A stretch of 64,000 nt of DNA from Pisolithus tinctorius (lineage: Eukaryota; Basidiomycota; Agaricomycetes; Boletales; Pisolithaceae), in contig JANFAH010000001.1 in the NCBI GenBank assembly GCA_024663395.1, positions 1,860,001 through 1,924,000 on the forward strand. The letters run 5' to 3'. The translations under genes were made by a program, and so were the position numbers. Shown here one piece after another: positions 55,051-64,000 of the stretch (positions are counted from its first letter, which is position 1; the number at the start of each line of letters is the position of its first letter). The notes below the pieces were generated by a model. It saw only the letters and a program-made list of their open reading frames with translations. It did not search any database and was not told where the DNA came from.

Positions 55051-56273
55051 ATGGTCTTGCTCATCGCAGCGGCGATGGTCACTTCATTCCGTTTGTTCGT
55101 GCGGATGCGACAAAGGCGTCTATGGCTGGACGACGCATGGGCGGCGCTTGCTTTGGCATTCGATATGGTTTTTTTGGTGGTGCTCTGGTTGTATCTGCAT
55201 GACTACGGTGATGGCGTCATCTTTTCTACTAGAACGAGTCTCGCTAACTCTGCGCAATATAGCTCAATTTCCCCAAGATACAATGGTAGCGTTGTATTAT
55301 ATGTGCATTCTTTTCATAAGCTGCATCCCAGCATACTCAAACATGCTTTATAGAAACTTACAGTTCTTCTTGGCAATCCTTTGGTGCGACACCAATCTCG
55401 TCTTTCTGGTCACGAGCCATCTCAACACGGTTTCAGGTCGTCCAGGATCTCAATTTTATTCACCGTCGTGCGAATGACTTTACCTGGATCGTTAAGGAGA
55501 TTGCTAGTATACACCTCCATCGCATTCTTGGTGACTGCTATTGTCCTTGGCGCGCAAATCTTTTGGACTTGTGAAGCAGAACCTGGTTGGAAATCACAAC
55601 CACGTCCTCAGTGCGATCTAGGTAGGAATGTTGCCATTGCGCAGATAATAAGTGAGTCTACTATATGCGACATGAATGGGGTGGACCAGCTGACTTTCTC
55701 TATCCAGCCGATGTGTTCGGTGATGCGATCCTAATACTAGCACCGTTCCATCTGATTTACAAAGTCAGACTCACTAAGGCCCAAAAGCTTCGACTTCTGT
55801 CTATTTTTTCGGCCTCTGGTATTACCACTATTGTCAGCCTAACCCACGCATATTATCTGCTTTCCAATGGCGGGTTGAAAGAAGTCATGGCTGCCATAGT
55901 TCAGGTATGGATCAGAGCCACTCCAATACATTGTAGATTTAGTCTTTCGTTTCGCCAGTTGTCAGTTAGCTTGACTGTGGCAAACTTGAGCGTAGTTGTC
56001 GCTTTCTTCTTCCGTATCAGCACTGAAGACACTCCAACCCCTGCTCTGCTTGAATTCAAGTCCATAATCACCTTCGGCTCCCGGCCAATTCGGAAAAGAC
56101 CACGGCTCGATCCTCTCTCAACGCCAACGATGATGGTTGGGATTGAGCCCACAACAATAATACTAGAAGATTTCAGCACGTCTCCTGTGCGAGCTACCGA
56201 AAGAGACGATAATGATGCCGAAGCTGTATCCATTCAAACGCTTTACAAGCCAGCTCCGTTCTATGACGCTTGA
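55051..56273 (+). CDS. fungal multi-pass membrane protein (rhodopsin-like / PTH11-type region)
   Basis: MVLLIAAAMVTSFRLFVRMR with QRRLWLDDAWAALALAFDMV, then after introns TMVALYYMCILFISCIPAYS, SSRISILFTVVRM, RLLVYTSIAFLVTAIVLGAQ-IFWTCE, GWKSQPRPQCDLGRNVAIAQ, DVFGDAILILAPFHLIYKVR, LTKAQKLRLLSIFSASGITT-IVSLTHAYYLL, and VSLTVANLSVVVAFFFRIST. About seven hydrophobic spans, a W-x-D-D-A after the first loop, and the conserved CE..PGWK...C and D.(I)LI..P motifs fit the fungal integral membrane proteins with the rhodopsin-like domain seen in PTH11-type receptors. A cytosolic tail follows to 56273 (PAPFYDA). The frame is open back to 55021 after a TATAG that could be an acceptor, so an upstream first exon is likely and the start given is provisional. 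Ligand unknown. Confidence 0.72.
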
Positions 56274-58575
56274 TGTATTTGATATACAGTCATCTGTATT
56301 TTCGCTGTGGTACTTGTCATTCTCTTTTCCATTACTGTTTTGAACGATATTCCTTGTCCTAAGTGAAAAACCTGGATGATTTCAATACGTCTCCCAAGCA
56401 AGTGGCTGGGAGAGACGGCAGTGATGCCGAAACTGTATCTCTTGAAACGCTTGCTAACCCATGTTCTTTCTATGACGCTTGATGAGTTTGATATACTGCC
56501 ATCTGTATTTTCAACATGGTACTCGTCATTCTTTCCAGTACGTTTGAACATTATTCCCACCCCAAGTAATCACGTCCTTCAGCTTAGGTGACTTCAGCAT
56601 CATTTCCCTCACCAGACCCCTCTAGTTGCAGGATATCAACATTCAGTTCGTCCTGCACTGGTACGGCTTTCTGTTGTCCCTTACGCTCGAGGGATAGTTG
56701 TACGCCATTGATTCTTGTGCCGCCACCTTTCATCCCGAAGGTCTATCAGGAGTTAGGGAGGGTGGACGATGGCCAAAACCCGCGGTCGTTACGATACAGG
56801 CAGATATGGCTGGAAGTGCTGATAGCGGGCAATCTCGAATAGGATGTAGCGGAGGCGGAAATCCGGCGTATGTTTATATCAGAGGAGCGGAGCAGGTACC
56901 TCGAAGTAGATCTTTATCATCGTGATAAAGGAGCGAGGGAGCGGCTGAGAGGCACGACTACGTGGAGGAAGAAGACTTTAGTGAGGGAGTCATCAGCACG
57001 TAGTGGAGAGATCAGGAGGTACGGTTTCCCTTGCCGCCATTTATAGTACAACCTGTTAGTGGGAAATGACTGGAACCGGTGAACGCCACATGGTACCAGA
57101 GGCGAGCGGCTCAAATTGGTTCCGTTATGCTCGTCAACCGCTAATAGCATCACCTCTGCACTGATCCGGATCGACCACCACGACATCAGATGTAAAACGG
57201 GGAAGCATATATTTGTCTTATGCACACCGCGATTTGGGACTCGTCGAGCGTTTCATATGGTCTTCCGAGCCTTCCAGAATGCTCCAACCTCTCAGTGGAC
57301 CATTCTCGAGGGAAGCTAAATCTATCAGGTTCAAATGCTATGGAACGTCAGTCCCATCAAACTATCTGCTACAATCGGACTATTCCCGTGCCACGACTGT
57401 GATTCTGCAACTGTCGTCGACCACATTCGCCATTTCACCGTAACCTTTGCTAATAGACCCTCCTTGCGGCCTTATGATGCAACTACTTCCAATCACCTAC
57501 CAATCCTGAGTTTAAGAAAGCCCCATGAACCAAAATCCAATAAGTCCACCATGGGAAGTGGGCCGCATGACGGCTCCTGGCCATCTGGTGCATTAGTCAC
57601 GTGAATCCAAGCCTGAACAAACTCGAATGGGTGAGTGACCAGGCATTCCAGCTGTGGAGTTGAATTTATCAGTGTCCTCAACCCTACTTGCTATTCAGAA
57701 ATAGGTCACTGTTTGGAACCTCTACGCTGCGTGCCCCGGAGGACATTGGACACGTGGCGGAAAGATACATGCCTTATCGGGTTCTCTGTTGGGTACGTCC
57801 ATCGCTTGGAGGTTGCCTGCCTCCCGTATGCACTCCTCCCCAAGCAGAAGCTTTGAGAGTTTGTCGTCTTGACCACATTTGACAGGATGATCCATCTGAT
57901 GCTCTGTCTATATCGGCGATGGGGATGGGTTGATCCGTATTCTTGACATTGCACTTGTGTATTAACGCTATCAACACTCAGGCTCACAGATGTGAAACTT
58001 GCCGGATGAGATAGCTTATAGGTATTGTTATCGCCAGAAGCCTTACTCTCCAAGGGCATTTTCTAACATATCCATATCGTTCCATCGCAGCGCATACTCA
58101 TGGCTTCCTGACAGAGCACATGTAGCCGTACATGGCGGAGGGACCCTAAAGGCCATCTTGGGCTGTTCTCGCATATACTTGGGGAGCCTATTATAATCAC
58201 GGCGGCGTGAACTAAACTGAAGTTCCGACCGAACCATTTCTGGGACAACGACCCGGCTAATTCCGCACTCGCGGCCTGTATCTGCGAGATACGGTCGTTA
58301 GATTGTCGTGTGCAATGATGGCATGCCCCTCGCCAATCAGTGCACGTCCTCCCATGCCGATGCGTTCGTCCGCTATCTCTTGTCACATGCTCAGAATAAA
58401 CTGGTGTGCACTCATGTGCTATCCCTCTGGGCCTCTGATATGTAATTCCCGACCCTAGCGAGCCCGACACAAGCTAACCATATGCTCTTCTGTATGAGTT
58501 TTCACATAAAAGGACTCGTTATTGCAACCAGCCTTCTCCGTTGCGTTTGGATTATCCGGACACATTCCAGCAGCC
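56274..58575. other. stretch without a firm gene
   Basis: 56276-56480 contains a degraded copy of the preceding gene's 3' end (CTTGATG(T/A)(A/G)TTTGATATAC and CATCTGTATTTTC occur twice, ~200 bp apart). On the minus strand 56584-56740 reads GTRINGVQLSLERKGQQKAV and ends DAEVT, possibly a last exon of an unrecognised gene. 57.2-58.5 kb shows only short open frames. Confidence 0.4.
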
Positions 58576-60231
58576 ATGTTCGTCATCGCACCATTGCTTA
58601 CCGCTGTCCTCGCGCTGTCCGTCTCGGCCAGTTCGGTTGAGATTCCCTCGCCGTCGATTACGCTACCCTTCGCGAGGAGCCTCAACACACAGGGTGGTAC
58701 CGTCAACCTCCTGCAGCATGATCAAGCTCGTGCAGCCGCTCTCCGTGATCGGGGCAATGCCATTGCGGCAGGAAGGCTTTACCGCCGCCAGGGCAGCATA
58801 CCCGTCACTAACGAAGCGTTCTCTTACATTGCAGCGGTCGGCATTGGTAGTCCCGCCACTACTTGTATGTGCATAAAATTCCCCGTACTCTGTTGTCTGA
58901 TCTGATGCCACGGGTAGACAAGCTAATCGTTGACACTGGTGCTCAAAATAGCTCCTCTATCTATTACAGGCACTGACGATTTTTCAGGATCTTCAAATAC
59001 CTGGGTTGGATCCGGAACTCCCTACAAAGTAACGAGCACCAGCGTGAACACTGGCGAACCCGTGGTAAGTAGTTGCTGCTCACTGCAATGGAACCATAAC
59101 GATTGATTGTTGCAGTCCGTCACCTACGGCTCTGGATCCTTCTCTGGTAAGCTCACTGCACTGCACCTATTTGACAATGTGATGGAGACCGGTGTAGGGA
59201 CGGAATATACCGACACTGTTACTCTTGGGTCTCTTACCATAACCAAACAGTCGATAGGTGTTGCTTCGAAGTCAAGCGGTTTCTCGGGCGTAGATGGTAT
59301 CCTCGGGTAGGAACATCTCTATGTTCTGGTGTCTAGAATGCTAATATTTCATAGGATCGGTCCGGAAGATTTGACCGAGGGAACTTTGACTAATGAACCA
59401 ACCACCGAAATCCCTACCGTCACCCAGAACCTATACACGGAGGGCAAGATTCCCGCCGAAATTGTTAGCGTTTCCTTCGAGCCTACCACCAGCACGTCAT
59501 CTATGAACGGGGAGTTGACATTCGGTGGTGTTGACTCCAGCAAATACAGCGGTACCTTGAATTACACGTGAGTACGAAACTACCGTTGACACAAGTAGCG
59601 CTGACACTGTGTTCGTCATCAGTCCTCTCACTACCACGAGTCCTGCTTCGTACTACTGGGGTATTAACGAGAGCATTGCCTATGGTTCGACGACCATCTT
59701 GCCGACGACTGCTGGTATTGTTGACACCGGTACTACTTTGATCCTCATCGCCACGAGTAAGTTGAGTTCCTATTAGCTTTGAGGGGTCACAGGTTGATGT
59801 ATGCGTAACAAGACGCCTTCAACGAGTACAAGTCTTTGACTGGTGCTGTAAGCGATCCCACCACCGGCTTGTTGCGAATCACCACTTCGCAATACAACGC
59901 GCTTCAGAACCTCTACTTCAACATCAACGGTGTAAGTTTCATTACACGCCCTGTACACTGATCCCCTCCCTCCTTATTAATGTTTGCTACGCAGGTCACC
60001 TACACTTTGACTCCCAACGGCCAGATCTGGCCCCGTTCCCTCAACGCGTACATCGGCGGCAGCCCCTCTTATGTGTACCTTATCGTCAACGACATTGGAT
60101 CAAAGTCTGGCTCTGGTCTAGATTTCATTAACGGCCAGACGTTCCTCGAGCGGTTCTACAGTGTCTTCGACACCACCAACTCTCGCGTCGGCTTCGCCAC
60201 GACACCCTATACTGATGCTACCACAAACTAA
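58576..60231 (+). CDS. secreted aspartic protease (A1, polyporopepsin-like)
   Basis: ATG 58576 starts a signal peptide (MFVIAPLLTAVLALSVSASS), then a propeptide (SLNTQGGTVNLLQHDQARAA...LYRRQ) and mature start SIPVTNEAFSYIAAVGIGSP. The first catalytic motif LIVDTGSSNTWVG is assembled across an intron (58945-58987); SVTYGSGSFSG carries the flap Tyr; DGILGIG follows. The second catalytic motif is AGIVDTGTTLILIAT. The C-terminal part has TLTPNGQIWPRSLNAYIGGS, LDFINGQTFLERFYSVFDTT, RVGFAT and ends TDATTN. Six or so short introns. Length (about 400 residues) fits the family. An upstream in-frame TTG is ignored because the ATG is directly followed by the signal peptide. Likely extracellular protein digestion at acid pH. 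No damage seen. Confidence 0.92.
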
Positions 60232-61627
60232 TCATCTAATGACTCAGGTGATATAGCTTCCTGTGGTCTTTTGTAAATATGTCGATGTACAGTGGTGACT
60301 AGGCCCTTATAAATATTTGGGTTAGTTTGTAACCTTTCCATAGTGTAGCTTGTCGCCGATATTGGCTGCAGACGTTGCAGACTAAGATGGTTCACTCGGA
60401 AACACAGAGAACTGAGCATGACACCTACAGCGGTTCTATTTGGTCGCCTGTGGAAGCGTGGCGTAGATCCCCACATAACGGCGGCCGAGATCAAGCTTAC
60501 CCATCCTCCCGCTCTATGCTGCAAAGGAACCCGTCCGAACTCGACCGATAAATATTGTCGTTTTTAACGCACTTTCTTTCTTGGAGGATCATCGCGTGAT
60601 TCTACCAATGGCTAGTCTCATGAATTCCAGCAGCAGCCAGCACCCTTGTCGTTGACCAAATCGGTTCCAAGAACAGCTTCATACCGGTTTTTGAGGGGCG
60701 CTTTCTCCTGCGAAGGGCATATTGTCAGGCTTCGTCATGTGACGATGTCCATTCTCGCTGCTGTGAGGACTACCATCGCAAATGGTTTGTCAGTAGCCAC
60801 CATATGAAGTAGAGAACGGGTGTTTTAGGGGATCTGCTCATCGGCATACAATAGTTTACATACCGCCAACTGGCAGGCCTGCTTCAAGTGCTGAAAAATG
60901 GGCCTCACCTGGTTACACTTTAGAAGTGATATTGATACAAAAAGCGACGGGTCTGCTGTGGTCCTGGTCAAACGACGAACTGTACCTTACCAACCTTGCC
61001 ACCTTGAACCTAGAGCACAAGTCAATTCCCACTTTTCTCTGCTATTTGGGTTACTGGGTAACTTACATATATCGCCTTTCTCAGAAGTGACGCGGCACAT
61101 AAAACTAGGGGGATGCGTCTCTTCCATGAAGAGCAACGCCTCTTGTCTGTCTTTCTCTTTCGTACGATGGCAACGAGTACGACAGTGGACTTTGCCAGGT
61201 GTACATTGGAATCACGTACATCATGGCGAAGCCAACCGTCAGTACCTGGGACTCCTTGCACACAACACCACTGTCATGTACAAATTCAGTACAACCCCTA
61301 CTCACGAGCAGTGTTGACGAATCCAAGTTATATAATGCGGCTTCCTACCTGACCATTCGAATACCAATTGGTAGGCCGCGGCCGTGTTGGTCATGTACAT
61401 CGAGCACGCATATAAACGGGAAATGTGCTCTCTGAAAACTGTTTAGCCCCGGACATTTCTGGTTCTCCAGTTCACAGAGTAGTGCTTACCAGGCGAGTGA
61501 GTGCACATCCAAGGTACACGCCGCAATTTATGTAGTGATATGTGGTTGACGTCGGTTTCATTGTTATGCAAGTCCCGGAAGCTAAGGAAGTTTAAGGAAA
61601 AGCTACTCACGAAGTGGCATAAAATTA
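60232..61627. other. intergenic stretch
   Basis: I see no supported gene. Short open frames (for example 60898-61317) lack motifs and overlap on both strands. Confidence 0.4.
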
Positions 61628-61730
61628 TGCCTCAAGCAAGGCTCGAACTTGCGACCTCAGGATTGCCTGGAAAACTCCAGTCATACTCAACATATGAGAC
61701 CTGCGCTCTAGCCAACTGAGCCATTGAGGC
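61628..61730 (-). tRNA. tRNA-Met(CAT), elongator type, with intron
   Basis: Read on the minus strand: acceptor GCCTCAA (61730-61724) pairs with TTGAGGC (61635-61629), discriminator A at 61628. The D arm is GGCTCAGTTGGCTAGAGC and the T arm GCAAG-TTCGAGC-CTTGC. The anticodon arm CAGGT-CTCATA / A-TCCTG is split by a ~29-nt intron directly 3' of position 37, the canonical place; anticodon CAT. The T-T mismatch closing the loop is usual in eukaryotic elongator tRNA-Met. Confidence 0.9.
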
Positions 61731-61907
61731 GATGTTGTACTGGCGACCAAGGACCTACAGAAGTCAGAGAACGAAGCCCTTGAAGGGCACCATAAATACA
61801 AGTACATGCGAGTTCCAAGAACAAGGTTCAGTCGCCAGTAAGCTACTAGCGGCTATCGGACGGGAAGGTTCGATGGTCCACGCTGACAGCTGCCGATCGC
61901 TCACCAT

Positions 61908-64000
61908 TCATCCCTCGTATCGCCTCACGCGCAGTGGTAATCTGGCACCCTGTTCACCAGCCACCTTCGGGCGCACCGACAAAGCCCTTCCCATCTCAAT
62001 CTTCGTATTTGGGCCATCCCTCATTTCAAATACATAGTTCTTCATCAACACTGATAAAACCACCTGTCATCGGACGATTATAAAGCCCCATTTTATCGTC
62101 ACATGAACACCAAACAGCAAACTGTCATACCTTGAACATCGTCAAAGCGATCCCTTTACCGATGCACATCCGTGGTCCATCACCGAAAGAAAGCAAGTGC
62201 CGATGTCCTTGAATTTCCTGCGCTTTCTTCGTGATGCCGTCTTTGTCGATCCATCTTTCGGGCCTGAATTCCTTCGCGTCTATACCCCATATGGCAGCGG
62301 AACGGTTGACGGAAGGTGTCGATATAGCGACGAGAGTGCCAGCTGCAACGCGTATACTGTCGAGGACTTCGCCCGCTTTGGTGTGTACCGGTTCTGAAAG
62401 AGGGATCACGTCGTCCTTCTCTGCCTATGCAGGTGAGTGAGACCAAAAACCAATGAACAACTGAAGTGGCACGTACAATGCGTTCGAAATCCGGTATAGA
62501 TGGATGGAGCCGCAAAGTTTCGTGTGCTACGGCATCCAAGTAGGGAAGGGTTTTGTTGAGTTGTTCGTAAGTTGGATCGGCACGACAAGCTAATAGCTCT
62601 TCTCGCAACGTCGTTTGAACATCTGGATTCCGAGCAAGTTCCACCAATGCCCAGACCAGGTTGACTATACAGGGAAACGATTAGGTTTACGGTCCTAACC
62701 GTGCAGTAACGTTTAAACGCACTTGCGCTGCTTTCGTAGGCAGCAATGAGTAATGCTTTCATCTTGAGCAGAAAGATTTTCATTCCGAGCACTGAAGTTC
62801 AGCGGATACTAAATTACCTGAGCCAGAGCCTCTTCCCGAGTTGCGTAGAAAGCAGAGTCTGTTCCCTCAGCCTGGACTGCGAACCTGCCTATGTTAGTTT
62901 AGGAGTTCCGACAAAACTGACTGCATACCCAAGACTTCAATTATCGACTTTTCCCTTCCAGCCAACGCACCCGCCTCCTTCTCTTTCTTCGTTTTATCCA
63001 GCATAGCATTGCAAACGTCTACCATCGCGTAGTGGAGTTCTCTCACCAATCTCATCCTAGGTGAGGGAATATATACCAGCGCAGGAAAGACCTGCAAAAG
63101 GAGAAACACCCCAGAGCTCATATCATTACGCTTGGATGAGTCTTGAAACGCTTCGAACACTTGTGTCACTGGAGCCTTTTTCCCGTCGAGAGCGCCAAAG
63201 TCATGAGAAAAACCTGCCAAACCGACGGAATCAAGCCTAACAGACGTTGTACAGACCACGATTAAGCGATCGCATTTTTCACTAAGGAAGCTGCTTAACG
63301 TACGAAAGATGATTCATCCTGCGCGTTCTTTTCCGTCAGTTTTTCTCATTATGGGCATCAACATACTTAACACACCACTGGGCAACTTCTATAATAGCAC
63401 TATCTTCATCGTTCGCGTCAATGATTTCATCCCATCCGGCTTTCACCTAATGCGATCATAAATGAAGGGGCAAGATTTTAAAAAATCTGCAGACCTTATA
63501 AACACAATTGTAAAAGACGGGCGTCAACTTCCCGATGGATGCATAAGTGAAGGCCGGAGACATAGACCTGCGCTGCCTAATTTATGGTTAGTAAGAGAAA
63601 ATAATCTACGTTACGTTCCAGGGATGCGACTCTGGTCACACACCTCCGATGATTTTCGCCCATAGCCCAGAGTATTCCTTTCCCGACCTAGATACCATAC
63701 CATCACCAAACGGTCAAAAATGCCTGAAGACCACCTACGCTACGTTCAAGAGTGACTTTATCCAACGCCGTGTGGCCATAAGTCGACGTATCCCCCGCAA
63801 AAAAGTGCGCAATGGCTTTAGGATCGCATAGAATTATCTTCTTCTTCCCTAGCGCGAGAGGGACCTCAAATGCGACGCCATACTCTTGGGCCCATGCTTC
63901 GTATACCTGTCCTGAATCAGGTGAGTCAAGGACATCCTTCCCAGCCCCAAAGATGAAACTCGACGCGGGCGGTCCTCTGAGTTGGGTCGTCTTGAACCTC
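61908..64000 (-). CDS. cytochrome P450, 5' end outside the window
   Basis: Minus-strand gene entering from the right edge. From the N-terminal side: RGPPASSFIFGAGKDVLDSP, YEAWAQEYGVAFEVPLALGK-KKIILCDPKAIAHFF, then SVGLAGFSHDFGALDG, ALVYIPSPRMRLVRELHYAM, the I-helix LIAAYESSA (A-A-Y-E-S in place of A/G-G-x-D/E-T), LARNPDVQTTLREELLACRA, K-helix HETLRLHPS (ExxR), FRPERW, the haem loop FGDGPRMCIGKGIAL with the axial Cys, and after an intron KNYVFEMRDGPNTKIEMGRA to the stop at 61908-61910. About nine introns. The membrane anchor should lie beyond position 64000. Typical of the many orphan basidiomycete P450s; substrate unknown. Confidence 0.92.

Noticed and set aside
1..64000. CRISPR arrays or bacterial-type operons.
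   Set aside because: Spliced eukaryotic genes throughout; the tandem arrays have no spacer-repeat structure.

Overview
This is fungal nuclear DNA, most probably from a mushroom-forming basidiomycete (Agaricomycetes). Genes are cut by many short introns (about 45-60 bp) with GTAAG/GTGAG donors. The gene content fits that group: KDZ transposases, a TET/JBP-like dioxygenase, WD40-TPR-HET proteins, a polyporopepsin-like aspartic protease, a cytochrome P450 and an intron-containing tRNA-Met(CAT). Most of the window is mobile or duplicated DNA.

Layout. 1-807: 3' part of an unrecognised gene. 1335-11961: a complete 10.6-kb DNA transposon (called KDZ-1 here) with ~0.6-kb terminal inverted repeats and an 8-bp target duplication TTGCGAGT. 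It holds four spliced genes: an apparently intact KDZ transposase (-), an RNase H1-N/Cauli_VI-like protein (+), and two unrecognised proteins (- and +). 12.0-18.6 kb: 'copy A' of a duplicated segment (broken PP6-type phosphatase, unassigned sequence, a 1.4-kb inverted-repeat element, and a truncated HET gene). 18598-41661: a 23-kb element (KDZ-2) bounded by 79-bp inverted termini with inverted arrays of a 45-bp repeat just inside. It carries a gene whose protein starts like the histone H3 tail followed by a PHD-like finger, a TET/JBP dioxygenase gene, a CxC2-type KDZ transposase gene, and an acidic/basic protein gene. A 5.4-kb Ty1/copia element (28910-34311) and a solo LTR (19892-20285) are nested in it. 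41662-42945: 3' half of a second copia. 43-54.6 kb: partial and full further copies of the copy A segment, including a large WD40-TPR-HET gene (48459-52565). 55-64 kb: more ordinary single-copy genes (7-TM-like membrane protein, aspartic protease, tRNA-Met, P450 running off the end).

Two themes join these parts. First, CpG decay: KDZ-2 is strongly CpG-poor, all seven in-frame stops of the nested copia are TGA (CGA to TGA fits each), and every difference I count between its two LTRs lies at a present or ancestral CpG. This is what cytosine methylation and deamination would leave. Second, KDZ-2 carries genes that could act on exactly that silencing: a 5-methylcytosine oxygenase homologue and an H3-tail mimic. 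Three of its genes share the motif TGAAAAATTTTC 43-71 bp before their start codons. The ends of KDZ-2 lie in two unrelated genes with no target duplication, so the copy looks like a recombinant.
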